From an uncultured Lachnospiraceae bacterium (GTDB taxonomy: Bacteria > Bacillota > Clostridia > Lachnospirales > Lachnospiraceae), in the NCBI GenBank assembly GCA_910585995.1, contig CAJUGG010000069.1:1-61577 (forward strand): a stretch of DNA of 61,577 nucleotides. Direction: 5' to 3'. Below, piece after piece: positions 8,895 to 16,939 of the stretch; within the stretch, counting starts at the first letter, position 1, and each line of letters begins with the position of its first letter. The notes under the pieces are model-generated. The model worked only from the letters and a program-made list of their open reading frames with translations, ran no database searches and was not told the origin of the DNA. Made by a program: the position numbers and the translations under genes.

Positions 8895-8920
8895 TTGTAA
8901 TCTGCATTGGCAGATTTCAA
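8895..8920 (+). other. RNA hairpin just upstream of the precursor gene
   Basis: TTGTAATCTGC (8895-8905) pairs with GCAGATTTCAA (8910-8920) around an ATTG tetraloop, 11 bp with one mismatch. No T-tract follows, so it is not an obvious terminator. It could be a processing or stabilising stem at the 5' side of the precursor message. Confidence 0.5.
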
Positions 8921-8946
8921 TAGATATATAAAAATCAGGAGGTGAA

Positions 8947-9093
8947 ATGATGCAGAAAATCGAGATGTTCTCTAAAAAGCTGGGAAAAAACATTATGGTA
9001 AAGACCAGTAATGGTCTTACCGCAGTCATGGGCTGGACAAACAGCGGCTGGAGCAAGAGCGGAGGCTGGAAAAAGCCAACAGCAATCCAGTAA
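8947..9093 (+). CDS. RiPP precursor peptide with three Trp cross-link-type motifs
   Basis: A 48-codon gene starting with two consecutive ATGs (8947 and 8950) behind AGGAGGTGA (8937-8945), a near-perfect match to the anti-SD; spacing favours the second ATG (47 residues). The N-terminal half is Lys- and Met-rich and leader-like. The C-terminal part reads G-W-T-N-S-G-W-S-K-S-G-G-W-K-K-P and ends in T-A-I-Q (Trp at 30, 35 and 41 counting the first Met). W-T-N, W-S-K and W-K-K each fit the aromatic-X-X pattern used by three-residue cyclophane-forming SPASM enzymes. K37 and W41 have the K-x-x-x-W spacing of the streptide Lys-Trp link. W-S-K-S is also found in darobactin. There are no Cys or Ser/Thr-rich lanthipeptide features. 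Its place between radical-SAM genes makes the assignment strong; the actual modification is inferred. Confidence 0.85.
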   Translation: MMQKIEMFSKKLGKNIMVKTSNGLTAVMGWTNSGWSKSGGWKKPTAIQ

Positions 9094-9110
9094 ACCTTCT
9101 CTTGTGAAGC

Positions 9111-9164
9111 GCCGGATGGAAAGCCTTTCGGCAAAGTGCATCCGGCTCTGACCAGTACGGTCAG
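9111..9164 (+). other. Two RNA hairpins downstream of the precursor gene
   Basis: GCCGGATG (9111-9118) pairs with CATCCGGC (9139-9146) and encloses a nested GCC-TTTC-GGC stem (9123-9132). CTGACC (9148-9153) then pairs with GGTCAG (9159-9164). No U-run follows, so read-through is expected. Such stems often protect the 3' end of an abundant precursor transcript or act as a partial attenuator (inference). Confidence 0.55.
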
Positions 9165-9201
9165 GGCCGGATATTTCAGAAGCAAAGGAGATGTCAATGA
9201 A

Positions 9202-10002
9202 ATGATTCTGGCATTGATGGTCACAGAACAATGTAATTTTCACTGCGGACACTGTATGGTGGACAGTTCCCATGAATACTCCTGTGTCAGCGGAAAAACC
9301 ATCGAACGATTCATTCACACGCTGCGGATCGGACATCCGGATGAAGTCTACCTGCTGGGAGGAGAACCTCTGCTGCATATAGATACAGTAGAAAATATCG
9401 TAGCACAGATAAAGCCGTATTGTAACCATATCATGATTTTTACAAACGGAAGTTTTCTGTTGAATAGCCGCCTGAAAAAAAGAGTGGAAGATATGAAGGT
9501 ATCCATAAGAATCAGTGATGACCGCTTTCACAGAGTCCAGTGGAGCGAACGGCTTAAGCAGGCGATTCAGGAATCCGGATATCTGATTGTCAAAAAAGAA
9601 GCAGAAGAAGACATGATTCCTGTTGGACGGGCATATGAAGAATTCAAACATCTTACTTATCATATGGGATGTTCCCTTTTGACCGGAAGGTATGACGAAA
9701 GCTATCCAAACGGGCATCGTTATATGGTCATGCTGAACGGAGATGTGAATCTGTATTGCGCCACCATCGAAGGTGCTCTGGCAAATGTGTGGGAAGATCC
9801 GGATGTTACCTATGAGCTTCTCGTAGAAAGAGAAAAGATTCTCCATAATTATCTGATGAAAGAAGTCATCCACTGTGAACAAGATACTTATATGGCTGTT
9901 ATGTGCAACCGCTGTTCCAGATATAAAGTGACTGCTGCGCATATCCTCTATGATGGCAGAATTGTGGCAGACACGGATGACTACCGGAGGCTTAAATCAT
10001 GA
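9202..10002 (+). CDS. Radical SAM protein 3 of 7
   Basis: The ATG at 9202 lies 11 bases after AAAGGAG and starts directly with the catalytic strand; a GTG at 9136 is in frame but has no ribosome site and would cover the hairpins. The 266-residue product has C11-N-F-H-C15-G-H-C18 and a G-G-E-P motif. It is short, with a C-N-R-C pair near the C-terminus and an L-N-G-D-V-N-L-Y-C segment resembling a reduced SPASM or twitch region. It overlaps the next gene by four bases. The substrate is unknown; the position right after the precursor argues for a role in its modification. Confidence 0.85.
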   Translation: MILALMVTEQCNFHCGHCMVDSSHEYSCVSGKTIERFIHTLRIGHPDEVYLLGGEPLLHIDTVENIVAQIKPYCNHIMIFTNGSFLLNSRLKKRVEDMKVSIRISDDRFHRVQWSERLKQAIQESGYLIVKKEAEEDMIPVGRAYEEFKHLTYHMGCSLLTGRYDESYPNGHRYMVMLNGDVNLYCATIEGALANVWEDPDVTYELLVEREKILHNYLMKEVIHCEQDTYMAVMCNRCSRYKVTAAHILYDGRIVADTDDYRRLKS

Positions 10003-11342
10003 AAAAAGAAACAGCGGTTCTGGACCACCATATTCTTTTGAATTTTCAAAAACGAATGGAACAAGAACCTATTCCTAGGTCTTTGGAGGAAATGGTTTGT
10101 GAAAAAGGACTCCTTGCCGGCATCTTCCAACCACAGGACAGGAAACAAGACTGGTTTGATTTTCCGAATCAGTTTTCCGACTATCCGGTCAGCAATCAGT
10201 ATCAAACCGGCCGCTGCTGGATTCATGCGGGATTTCACTTTATAAAAACATGGTTTCACAAAGAATACGGACCATGTGACTTCCATTTTTCCTGCAACTA
10301 TCTTGCATTTTACGATCTTCTGGAAAAGGCGAATTATTTTCTGGAAATAATTCTGGAAACACTGGAAGAAGATCTCCACAGTCGGCTGCTGTCCTTTAAA
10401 CTGGCACATCCTATACAGGATGCCGGACAATGGTCCTTTTTTGCGGACCTGATTGAAAAATACGGAGTGCTCCCGGACTATGCCATGCCGGATACCAACT
10501 GCTCCAAAAAAACCGGAGAACTTATAGGCGTATTGTCTGATCTGCTCCGCAAAGATGCCTGTATTTTGAGAAAGAAGGCCTGTGCGGGAAGTTCCCTGAA
10601 AGATCTCCGCCGCCAGAAAGAAAATATGTGTTATCAGGTCTACCGTCTTCTCTGTATCAGCCTTGGAAAGCCGCCAAAGCAGTTCGAGCTGACCATGACA
10701 ACAACTGGCAAACCATCATTTGAAGAAAGAATGTCTCCCTGTAAATTCCGGGACAGGTTTTTGAAACTCAACCTGAAAGATGATTACTTGCTGATTACAC
10801 ATATACCTGCGGCAGATAAAAAATGGTACCAGACTTATACCGTCCGGTATCTGGGATGTCTGTGGGAAGGCAGCCCGGTAATTTATCTGAATCTGCCACT
10901 GGATGTGTGGAAGTCTTTGATCCAGACTCAGCTTCTGGATCATATGCCGGTCTGGTTTGGCTGTGATTCCAGAATGGAGGTGGATACAGAACATGGCATC
11001 TTTTCTCTTAATAACTATGATTTTTCGTCTATTGGATGCGAAAAAGAGATGCTTCATAAAGGAGAGATGCTTGATTATCATCTGTCGCTTGTCACACATG
11101 CCATGCTTTTGAAAGGTATCGCTTTTCATGAGGATGGAACGATCAGCCGCTGGCTGGTGGAAAATTCCTACGGTACTGCGTCGGGGCATCAGGGATATCT
11201 GTCCATGTCGGATTCATGGTTTGACCGATATGTCTATGAGGCAGTGATTCATAAAAAGTATGTAAGCCCGGAACTTCTGAAACAGTATCACCAAACGCCC
11301 GTCTGTCTGGATCCCTGGGACCCGGCAGGAGCGCTGGCATAA
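9999..11342 (+). CDS. Aminopeptidase C (C1B, bleomycin-hydrolase family), candidate leader peptidase
   Basis: A full-length 447-residue PepC-like papain-fold peptidase. The catalytic set is intact: Q67 and C73 in N-Q-Y-Q-T-G-R-C-W, H367 in T-H-A-M-L-L, and N389 in V-E-N-S-Y-G. The family G-Q-W motif (143-145) and the conserved C-terminal arm D-P-W-D-P-A-G-A-L-A, which enters the active site and enforces aminopeptidase action, are also present. PepC enzymes are cytoplasmic hexamers that remove residues stepwise from the N-terminus. Embedded in the radical-SAM operon with a four-base overlap, it probably trims the leader of the modified precursor until a cross-linked Trp blocks it (inference). 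A housekeeping role is the alternative. Confidence 0.9.
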   Translation: MKKETAVLDHHILLNFQKRMEQEPIPRSLEEMVCEKGLLAGIFQPQDRKQDWFDFPNQFSDYPVSNQYQTGRCWIHAGFHFIKTWFHKEYGPCDFHFSCNYLAFYDLLEKANYFLEIILETLEEDLHSRLLSFKLAHPIQDAGQWSFFADLIEKYGVLPDYAMPDTNCSKKTGELIGVLSDLLRKDACILRKKACAGSSLKDLRRQKENMCYQVYRLLCISLGKPPKQFELTMTTTGKPSFEERMSPCKFRDRFLKLNLKDDYLLITHIPAADKKWYQTYTVRYLGCLWEGSPVIYLNLPLDVWKSLIQTQLLDHMPVWFGCDSRMEVDTEHGIFSLNNYDFSSIGCEKEMLHKGEMLDYHLSLVTHAMLLKGIAFHEDGTISRWLVENSYGTASGHQGYLSMSDSWFDRYVYEAVIHKKYVSPELLKQYHQTPVCLDPWDPAGALA

Positions 11343-11356
11343 AAGGGAGAAGATTA

Positions 11357-12487
11357 ATGAAATACAAAAAGATCATGTTGATTATTACGGAAAGTTGTAA
11401 TCTTCGCTGTGTCTATTGTTATGAACAAGAAAAAAGACCATCTACCATGAATTTCAATACAGCAAAGAAGATACTGGACTATTCCTTTTCTCAAATGGAC
11501 GGATATGACGGAATGACCATCGAACTTCATGGAGGAGAGCCTTTCTTGAACTTTTCTCTGATTAAAAAGATCGATGCTTATGTAATGGAACGGTATTCCA
11601 TATGGCCGGTGCTTTTTCGGACAACTACGAACGGAACTCTGGTTCATGGAGAAATTCAGGACTGGCTCAAAGAACGCCGGGAACGTTATCAGGTCATGTT
11701 AAGTCTTGACGGAAAACAACCAGAACATGATGCAAACCGGAGAGATCTAAACGGTCGGGGAAGCTTTTCGTCCATCGATCTGGATTTTTTTCTGGAAACG
11801 TGGAAATTCTGTCCGGTAAGCATGACCGTCAACGAACGGACACTTCCCTGGCTGGCAAGCGGTACAATCTGGATGCAGGAGAAAGGATTTAAAAGCCTGA
11901 ATGCATTCCAGTGGGCAGTCTCCTGGGACCTGAAGAAAAACAGACCCATACTGGCAAAGCAGTTGGAACTGCTGGTTGATTATTATTCCCAACAGCCAAA
12001 CAAACATATGTCACTGCTTGTCAACTACCAGCTTTCCCACTTCTTTCTTCCCATCGACGGGAACTACCGTTATTGTGTGGACATCGATGATCCCCTCGAA
12101 TGTTATGATGCAGAGGGAAGGTATGCGCCCTGTCACGGTTTTACCGCTTTCACCACTGGTTCAGAAGAAACTGCACGGGACTTTTCAGACAAAACCATCC
12201 ATGATTTCGTATTTGAAGAGAGAAATATCTGCTGCGAATGCAGACTTGTCCGTCTCTGCAGGATCTGTTTTGCCGCCAATCATATGATGACGGGGGATAT
12301 GCAGAAACAGTCAGAAGAGATCTGTGTATTTAACCGGATGTGCATCGAAGCAAGTATCCGTATCCAGCGCAACAGAATCCAGGCAAAAGCAGAGCCGAAT
12401 CAGACAGATCTTGAGGATCTGCGGGCAGCGGATGCCGTAGAACAATATCTGAAAGAAAAATGGCAGGATGAAAGTTTGGAATTTTGA
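11357..12487 (+). CDS. Radical SAM/SPASM protein 4 of 7
   Basis: The 376-residue protein has C14-N-L-R-C18-V-Y-C21 followed by Y-E-Q, an H-G-G-E-P SAM-binding motif and a Cys-rich C-terminal SPASM region (C-V-D-I-D-D-P-L-E-C, a P-C-H, then C-C-E-C-R-L-V-R-L-C-R-I-C and a final C). The C-Y-E-Q type N-terminus is typical of peptide maturases and anaerobic sulfatase-activator relatives. AAAGGGAG precedes the ATG. The C-terminal coding region overlaps the long frame of the next gene. It is the second candidate, after the protein at 7476, for cross-link formation on the precursor. Confidence 0.88.
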   Translation: MKYKKIMLIITESCNLRCVYCYEQEKRPSTMNFNTAKKILDYSFSQMDGYDGMTIELHGGEPFLNFSLIKKIDAYVMERYSIWPVLFRTTTNGTLVHGEIQDWLKERRERYQVMLSLDGKQPEHDANRRDLNGRGSFSSIDLDFFLETWKFCPVSMTVNERTLPWLASGTIWMQEKGFKSLNAFQWAVSWDLKKNRPILAKQLELLVDYYSQQPNKHMSLLVNYQLSHFFLPIDGNYRYCVDIDDPLECYDAEGRYAPCHGFTAFTTGSEETARDFSDKTIHDFVFEERNICCECRLVRLCRICFAANHMMTGDMQKQSEEICVFNRMCIEASIRIQRNRIQAKAEPNQTDLEDLRAADAVEQYLKEKWQDESLEF

Positions 12488-12521
12488 AAACGAAGAAGCG
12501 GACGATGGGAGGAAGCATCCG

Positions 12522-13658
12522 TTGAACATAGCAATTATCACATGGCAAAGGGATGGAAAAGAACTGTATCATCTGCTTTCCAAAACAGCCTCTCCTTATC
12601 AGGTACGGATGGTCGTGGAAAAAGACTTCCATATATGGGGACGGACAGAGGATGATATTCCTGTGGTCTCACTGGGCCGAGCAGTCCAGGCATATCATCA
12701 AAATGATATTGATCAATTTGTAATGCCGTCACTGGAGGAATCCGTAAACAGGGGAATTGAAGAAGCATTGTTAAGATTTCGCGTGCGCCCCAAGGATCTT
12801 CTTTATGCACCGGTCTGTGTATTTCGGGATAAGACTCTAAATGAACAGCAAAAACTTCAAAGAATCTGTGTCTACGAAGACCGTGAGGAACTGGAGACTA
12901 TGGAAATCCATGCAGCGGATCACTGTAACCTGAACTGTAAAAACTGCTCCATGTTCTGCGGACTTGTGGAGCAGGCAATCTTTCCAGATTTTACCGAAAC
13001 CGAAACCGGAATCAGAATATTAAAAAAATATTTTCACCATATAAAAAAATTCCGCATCATCGGAGGTGAACCGCTTTTAAACAAAGAACTGCATCGCTAT
13101 TTGGATTTGATCCGGGACATATACCCTTACACAGACATACGTCTGATCTCCAATGGACTGCTGGTTCATAAGATGCCGGATATTCTGATCCGTACACTGC
13201 GCAAAAATGACGTGACTTTTATCGTCACACAGTATCCGGCTCTGGCAGATCAGATGGACGGCATTCATCATTTTCTGAACGAGCATGAGATCCGGCATGA
13301 GATCACAGATCCTGTATGGGAATTTCAAAAAATATATGATGCATCTGGCTGTCAAAATGGGGAACAGAATTTTAAGACCTGCCACTGGAAAAAAACCTGT
13401 GCGACTATGTACGGAACTTCCATCGCTGGCTGTTTTGTCCCCTTTGTAATTCCCTGTCTGTCAAGAGCATTTCACCTTGATATTCCTGTAACTGGTATGA
13501 TCAACCTGAATGAAACCGGACTCACAGCGAAAAAAATCCGTGAAAAAATGGATCGCCCTCATGCTCTGTGCAGATATTGTGCGCCGAACGGTATCTTTGT
13601 TCCATGGCAGAAGATGGATTCCCGGCAGGGACTTTGCCTAGAAGACTGGAGTATCTGA
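12522..13658 (+). CDS. Radical SAM protein 5 of 7 with N-terminal Rossmann-like domain
   Basis: The TTG at 12522 follows GGGAGG by eight bases and opens the domain; an ATG at 12468 in the same frame overlaps the previous gene and has only a weak ribosome site, so the start is uncertain. The first 110 residues resemble a Rossmann-like domain (N-I-A-I-I-T-W, P-V-V-S-L) of the kind seen on radical-SAM proteins that handle nucleotide- or glycan-linked groups. The C-N-L-N-C-K-N-C motif follows at about residues 135-142, then G-G-E-P. The C-terminus has C-R-Y-C and C-L. The next gene starts right after the stop. The reaction is unknown. Confidence 0.8.
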   Translation: MNIAIITWQRDGKELYHLLSKTASPYQVRMVVEKDFHIWGRTEDDIPVVSLGRAVQAYHQNDIDQFVMPSLEESVNRGIEEALLRFRVRPKDLLYAPVCVFRDKTLNEQQKLQRICVYEDREELETMEIHAADHCNLNCKNCSMFCGLVEQAIFPDFTETETGIRILKKYFHHIKKFRIIGGEPLLNKELHRYLDLIRDIYPYTDIRLISNGLLVHKMPDILIRTLRKNDVTFIVTQYPALADQMDGIHHFLNEHEIRHEITDPVWEFQKIYDASGCQNGEQNFKTCHWKKTCATMYGTSIAGCFVPFVIPCLSRAFHLDIPVTGMINLNETGLTAKKIREKMDRPHALCRYCAPNGIFVPWQKMDSRQGLCLEDWSI

Positions 13659-14468
13659 ATGGACAGATCTTACGAAACAGTGTGCGCAGACCTCAAGAAA
13701 AAATACGAAACCCTCTTAATAAAGAATATTGAGATAAAAATACTGAAGTATCTGGTCCTTATATACCGCTATCGGCAGTTTTGGGCCGAAACAGACGGCA
13801 ACAATCTGACAGATTCGCTCCGAAAGCAAAAGGCAGACCAGATCAGACAATATCTGGATGGATACTCAGAAGCTGTAAAGGATTCCCTTCCGCTAGAAGA
13901 GATAATGAAACAGATCCAAAAAGAAGCTGCTGGTGCTGACGAAATCCTGAATGATTTTCAAAAGGATCTGAAGACAAACAGCCGTCACTTGACCAGATAT
14001 CTGATGCATGTCACTGCTTGGGAGAATCTCACGGCCGTCACTGCCTCCCACCGGAAGCTAAATATGTACCATACCGCTGCGGACAGTGCTGTTTTTGCCA
14101 CATCCAGCAGATCCCATGCACTGTTATATGCCGGACGAATTCTGGGCGGCAGTATGCAGGTACTTCCAAAACAGCGTATATGTGTCTACCAAAGGAATCC
14201 ATTTACATATGAAACGGAGGATATCTGGAAGCTGCGCCGTCCGGTTCATATTTGTCTGTTGGAATATCAGGATTTTGTTCCGGTTATAGACTTTATCGAA
14301 GTATCTCCGGGAAATTTCCGGATCTGCTTTGAACATGAGTGGACTGCTTTAAAAAAAACGGAGCTGGTCAGAAGCACAGAGACTCTGAAAGCGCTCGATA
14401 AACGTCAGCTGGAAGGCTACCGGTTCTACAGTTCTGAGCAAAACGGACTATTGAAAAGAATTGGCTGA
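13659..14468 (+). CDS. Unrecognised protein in the RiPP operon (269 aa)
   Basis: I do not recognise this family. The ATG directly follows the preceding TGA. The N-terminal 125 residues are strongly helical and charged (coiled-coil-like, K-K-K-Y-E-T-L-L and L-R-K-Q-K-A-D-Q-I-R). The C-terminal half is beta-rich, with H-I-C-L-L-E-Y-Q-D-F-V-P-V-I-D-F-I-E-V, and includes an R-S-H-A-L-L-Y-A-G-R segment. There are no clustered cysteines, membrane segments or P-loop. It could be a scaffold or a transferase specific to this pathway; its central operon position argues for a direct role in biosynthesis (inference). Confidence 0.6.
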   Translation: MDRSYETVCADLKKKYETLLIKNIEIKILKYLVLIYRYRQFWAETDGNNLTDSLRKQKADQIRQYLDGYSEAVKDSLPLEEIMKQIQKEAAGADEILNDFQKDLKTNSRHLTRYLMHVTAWENLTAVTASHRKLNMYHTAADSAVFATSSRSHALLYAGRILGGSMQVLPKQRICVYQRNPFTYETEDIWKLRRPVHICLLEYQDFVPVIDFIEVSPGNFRICFEHEWTALKKTELVRSTETLKALDKRQLEGYRFYSSEQNGLLKRIG

Positions 14469-14491
14469 TAAAACAATAGCCGGAGGAAAAC

Positions 14492-15367
14492 ATGTTTGAA
14501 AAAGAAGAAGAACTGACCACAATTGATCATAAAGAGTTCCAATATCCGATCCTGTTTCTAAAAAAGCTGTTTCAGTACAGAAAGAAAAAAGTACATCTTT
14601 CCTGTCTGGAATTATGGACAGGCAACCGATGCAATCTTCGCTGTCAACACTGCATCAGCCTCATTCCTTATGTCACAGAACAGAGGGTCCCTGCCGAAAA
14701 GATCTGCCAGTCGTTAAACCGTCTTCTGAAGATGGTCACGGTTGACCGTCTCATTCTGGGTGGCGGGGAACCATTTCTAGATCCGAATATTCATAGTATC
14801 ATCAAAAAGGCATCCGTTTCTTCCTCCATACGCCAAATTCAGATTGATACCAACGGAACCGTCATTCCCTCAGAGCAAGTCATACAGGCGTTGCAGCATC
14901 CTAAAGTCCATGTCCGTATCAATCGTTATCCGGGAATCGAAGTACAGGCAGACCATCTGTTTTCCCGACTAAAGGAATCTCAGATCACATGCTCTTACCG
15001 TACTCCACTCTGGAAGATGGCCGGCGGACCTTTCCAGCAGCGTCTTCATTTTGAAATGAGCAGGGTTCTGTATAGAGCATGTGCCATGAAACGGCATGCC
15101 GTGCTTTTTGACGGAGAATTTACAGCATGTCCAAGGGGCATCCACACCCGCACAGTGATGGGAATGTCCAAAAACTCCTGGGAACATCTGAATGTATTCC
15201 GGTTAAAACCAGGTATGATTTCCCGGGCAAGAATTGCTGTAGCCGCAGATCCGAACATTTATAAAGATTACTGTCTGTATTGTCTTGGGATGTCTCCTGA
15301 AAATCCTTATCAGGTCATACCAGGAGAACAATATAGGAAAAGCTTTGAAAGAAGGAGCAATTCTTAG
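14492..15367 (+). CDS. Radical SAM protein 6 of 7 (paralogue of the next gene)
   Basis: The 291-residue protein has C47-N-L-R-C51-Q-H-C54 after a basic amphipathic leader (F-L-K-K-L-F-Q-Y-R-K-K-K), a G-G-G-E-P motif, and a C-terminal cluster with A-C-A-M-K, F-T-A-C-P-R-G and K-D-Y-C-L-Y-C-L-G. The basic, hydrophobic N-terminus may associate with membranes. It shares order and motifs with the adjacent gene at 15368 (L-E-L-W, I-P-Y-V, A-C/V-C-P-R-G-I, N-P/S-W-E-H, K-D-Y-C-x-Y-C-L-G), so the pair arose by tandem duplication. CGGAGG precedes the ATG. Confidence 0.85.
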   Translation: MFEKEEELTTIDHKEFQYPILFLKKLFQYRKKKVHLSCLELWTGNRCNLRCQHCISLIPYVTEQRVPAEKICQSLNRLLKMVTVDRLILGGGEPFLDPNIHSIIKKASVSSSIRQIQIDTNGTVIPSEQVIQALQHPKVHVRINRYPGIEVQADHLFSRLKESQITCSYRTPLWKMAGGPFQQRLHFEMSRVLYRACAMKRHAVLFDGEFTACPRGIHTRTVMGMSKNSWEHLNVFRLKPGMISRARIAVAADPNIYKDYCLYCLGMSPENPYQVIPGEQYRKSFERRSNS

Positions 15368-16225
15368 ATGAAGTGTATACTGTACTGGCTTCTCTTTTTG
15401 AAAAATCTGTTCAAATATTCCAGAAAAAAAGTTTATCTGAATTTTCTGGAACTCTGGGTCGGGCAGAGCTGTACCTTACGATGCAAAGACTGCCTGCATA
15501 TGATCCCTTACGTCCAACAGAAACGCTATGATGTGGATGATCTGATCCAGGACTGCAAAAAGCTGTTCCGAATCTGTCAGGTGGACTATATCTCCATTCT
15601 TGGCGGAGAACCGCTTACGAACCGGCAGCTTTACCGGCTGATTGATTTTATCAGTTCCTGTTCCCATATCCGGGATGGAAAGCTGATCACAAACGGCACC
15701 ATTATGCCGGACAACCGGCTGATCCATTCTCTTATTCGCCTGAACGGAAAATTGGATGTCAGAATCGATTCTTATCCAGGCAGTGAAGAAAAGGCTGCCC
15801 GTTTTTTTCAGATCATGCAGGAAAACGGTATTCGCAGTACCCTTTTGCACCACGAAGTTTTTGAAGAAATGCGCTGGAAATGGCTGGGCGGTCAAAAGCA
15901 GAAGCTGCTGGAACCGCGCACCAGTCAAGCAGTCTATACGCATTGTGCGCTGAAAGGCTGCTATACGCTGGCTGATGGTGAATTCACAGTATGTCCCCGC
16001 GGTATTACAACCGAAAGTGTATTCGGACTCCCCAAGAATCCATGGGAACATATCTGTGTCCGTACACTTCCATGTAATGTATTTGGACGTGCAAGATTTG
16101 CAGTCAGTCTGGAACAACGCATCTACAAAGATTATTGCAGATATTGTCTGGGCGTGAGCAAAGTCAATCCATTTTCCGTTGACCCCGGAATTCAGATACA
16201 AAGGAGGAAGCAGAACCGCCTATGA
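15368..16225 (+). CDS. Radical SAM protein 7 of 7 (paralogue of the previous gene)
   Basis: The 285-residue protein starts at an ATG immediately after the preceding stop. It has a basic hydrophobic N-terminus (Y-W-L-L-F-L-K-N-L-F-K-Y-S-R-K-K), C35-T-L-R-C39-K-D-C42 and G-G-E-P, and ends with T-V-C-P-R-G-I and K-D-Y-C-R-Y-C-L-G. The asparagine of the usual C-N-x-R-C pattern is Thr here. Clear similarity to the gene at 14492 indicates a duplicated and diverged pair that may act on two sites or as a heterodimer. Its stop overlaps the HD-domain gene by four bases. Confidence 0.85.
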   Translation: MKCILYWLLFLKNLFKYSRKKVYLNFLELWVGQSCTLRCKDCLHMIPYVQQKRYDVDDLIQDCKKLFRICQVDYISILGGEPLTNRQLYRLIDFISSCSHIRDGKLITNGTIMPDNRLIHSLIRLNGKLDVRIDSYPGSEEKAARFFQIMQENGIRSTLLHHEVFEEMRWKWLGGQKQKLLEPRTSQAVYTHCALKGCYTLADGEFTVCPRGITTESVFGLPKNPWEHICVRTLPCNVFGRARFAVSLEQRIYKDYCRYCLGVSKVNPFSVDPGIQIQRRKQNRL

Positions 16226-16920
16226 CAGAAAGGATCATCTTTCAAAAATCAACCATGCTGGAGGAACTCTTTGGGAAAACCAGGTGGCAGCGTTCCGCCG
16301 AGATTGCCAATCTAATCCTGAGACATTATTATCCCCACGTGAATCCACAAACACAGCTATCCGCCACTGATGTCATCAACACGATCAAATCTTCTTCTCT
16401 GTCCGGCCTGTTTACGGCATCCATGAATGCACTTCAGACGGATATCCTTTATAAAAGCCGTCTTCATGGACAGAGCCATATCGAACGCACTGCTGTTCTC
16501 TGTGCCTTTCTGGCACTTCATCTGGATTTTTCTGAGAGAGAATTCTTTCTGTGCCTGGAAGCTGCGAAATATCATGATGCAGGACGGACCAGGGAAGGAG
16601 AAGAACCAGAACATGGCCGATACGGTGCCCAGAAGATAGAAGCAGTCTGCAGAACCTGTACACAGGAAGAACAGAATCTGCTGAAGGCTGTGATCACCGC
16701 ACACTGCCTTCCGAACAAAGAGGAACTTCTTATATTTCAGCAGTATTGCGGAAATGATATCATATCCTGCAGAACTTTTCGGCAGATGATCCGGATATTG
16801 AAAGATGCGGACGCATTGGATCGCTTTCGACTTAGCTGTCATGGGCCGGATATCCGCTATCTTCGTCTGAAGGAATCCCAAAAACTGCTGCTTGCAGCAT
16901 GTGAAATGGTAAACAGCTAA
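16222..16920 (+). CDS. HD-domain phosphohydrolase
   Basis: The 232-residue protein carries the metal-binding HD signature: H86 in G-Q-S-H-I-E-R, H118-D119 in A-K-Y-H-D-A-G-R, and D197 in K-D-A-D-A-L-D. HD enzymes hydrolyse phosphomonoesters, nucleotides or cyclic dinucleotides using divalent metals. The closest overall style is the small stand-alone HD proteins rather than HD-GYP or RelA/SpoT. It overlaps the preceding radical-SAM gene by four bases and precedes idi, so it is in the same transcript. The substrate could be a phosphorylated intermediate or an isoprenoid diphosphate (speculative). Confidence 0.8.
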   Translation: MTERIIFQKSTMLEELFGKTRWQRSAEIANLILRHYYPHVNPQTQLSATDVINTIKSSSLSGLFTASMNALQTDILYKSRLHGQSHIERTAVLCAFLALHLDFSEREFFLCLEAAKYHDAGRTREGEEPEHGRYGAQKIEAVCRTCTQEEQNLLKAVITAHCLPNKEELLIFQQYCGNDIISCRTFRQMIRILKDADALDRFRLSCHGPDIRYLRLKESQKLLLAACEMVNS

Positions 16921-16939
16921 TCTACAGGAGGCAAATCTG

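Noticed and set aside
8947..9093. Identification of the peptide as darobactin or streptide
   Set aside because: Only short motifs (W-S-K-S and K-x-x-x-W) are shared. The full darobactin core is absent and the enzyme set differs, so only motif similarity is claimed.
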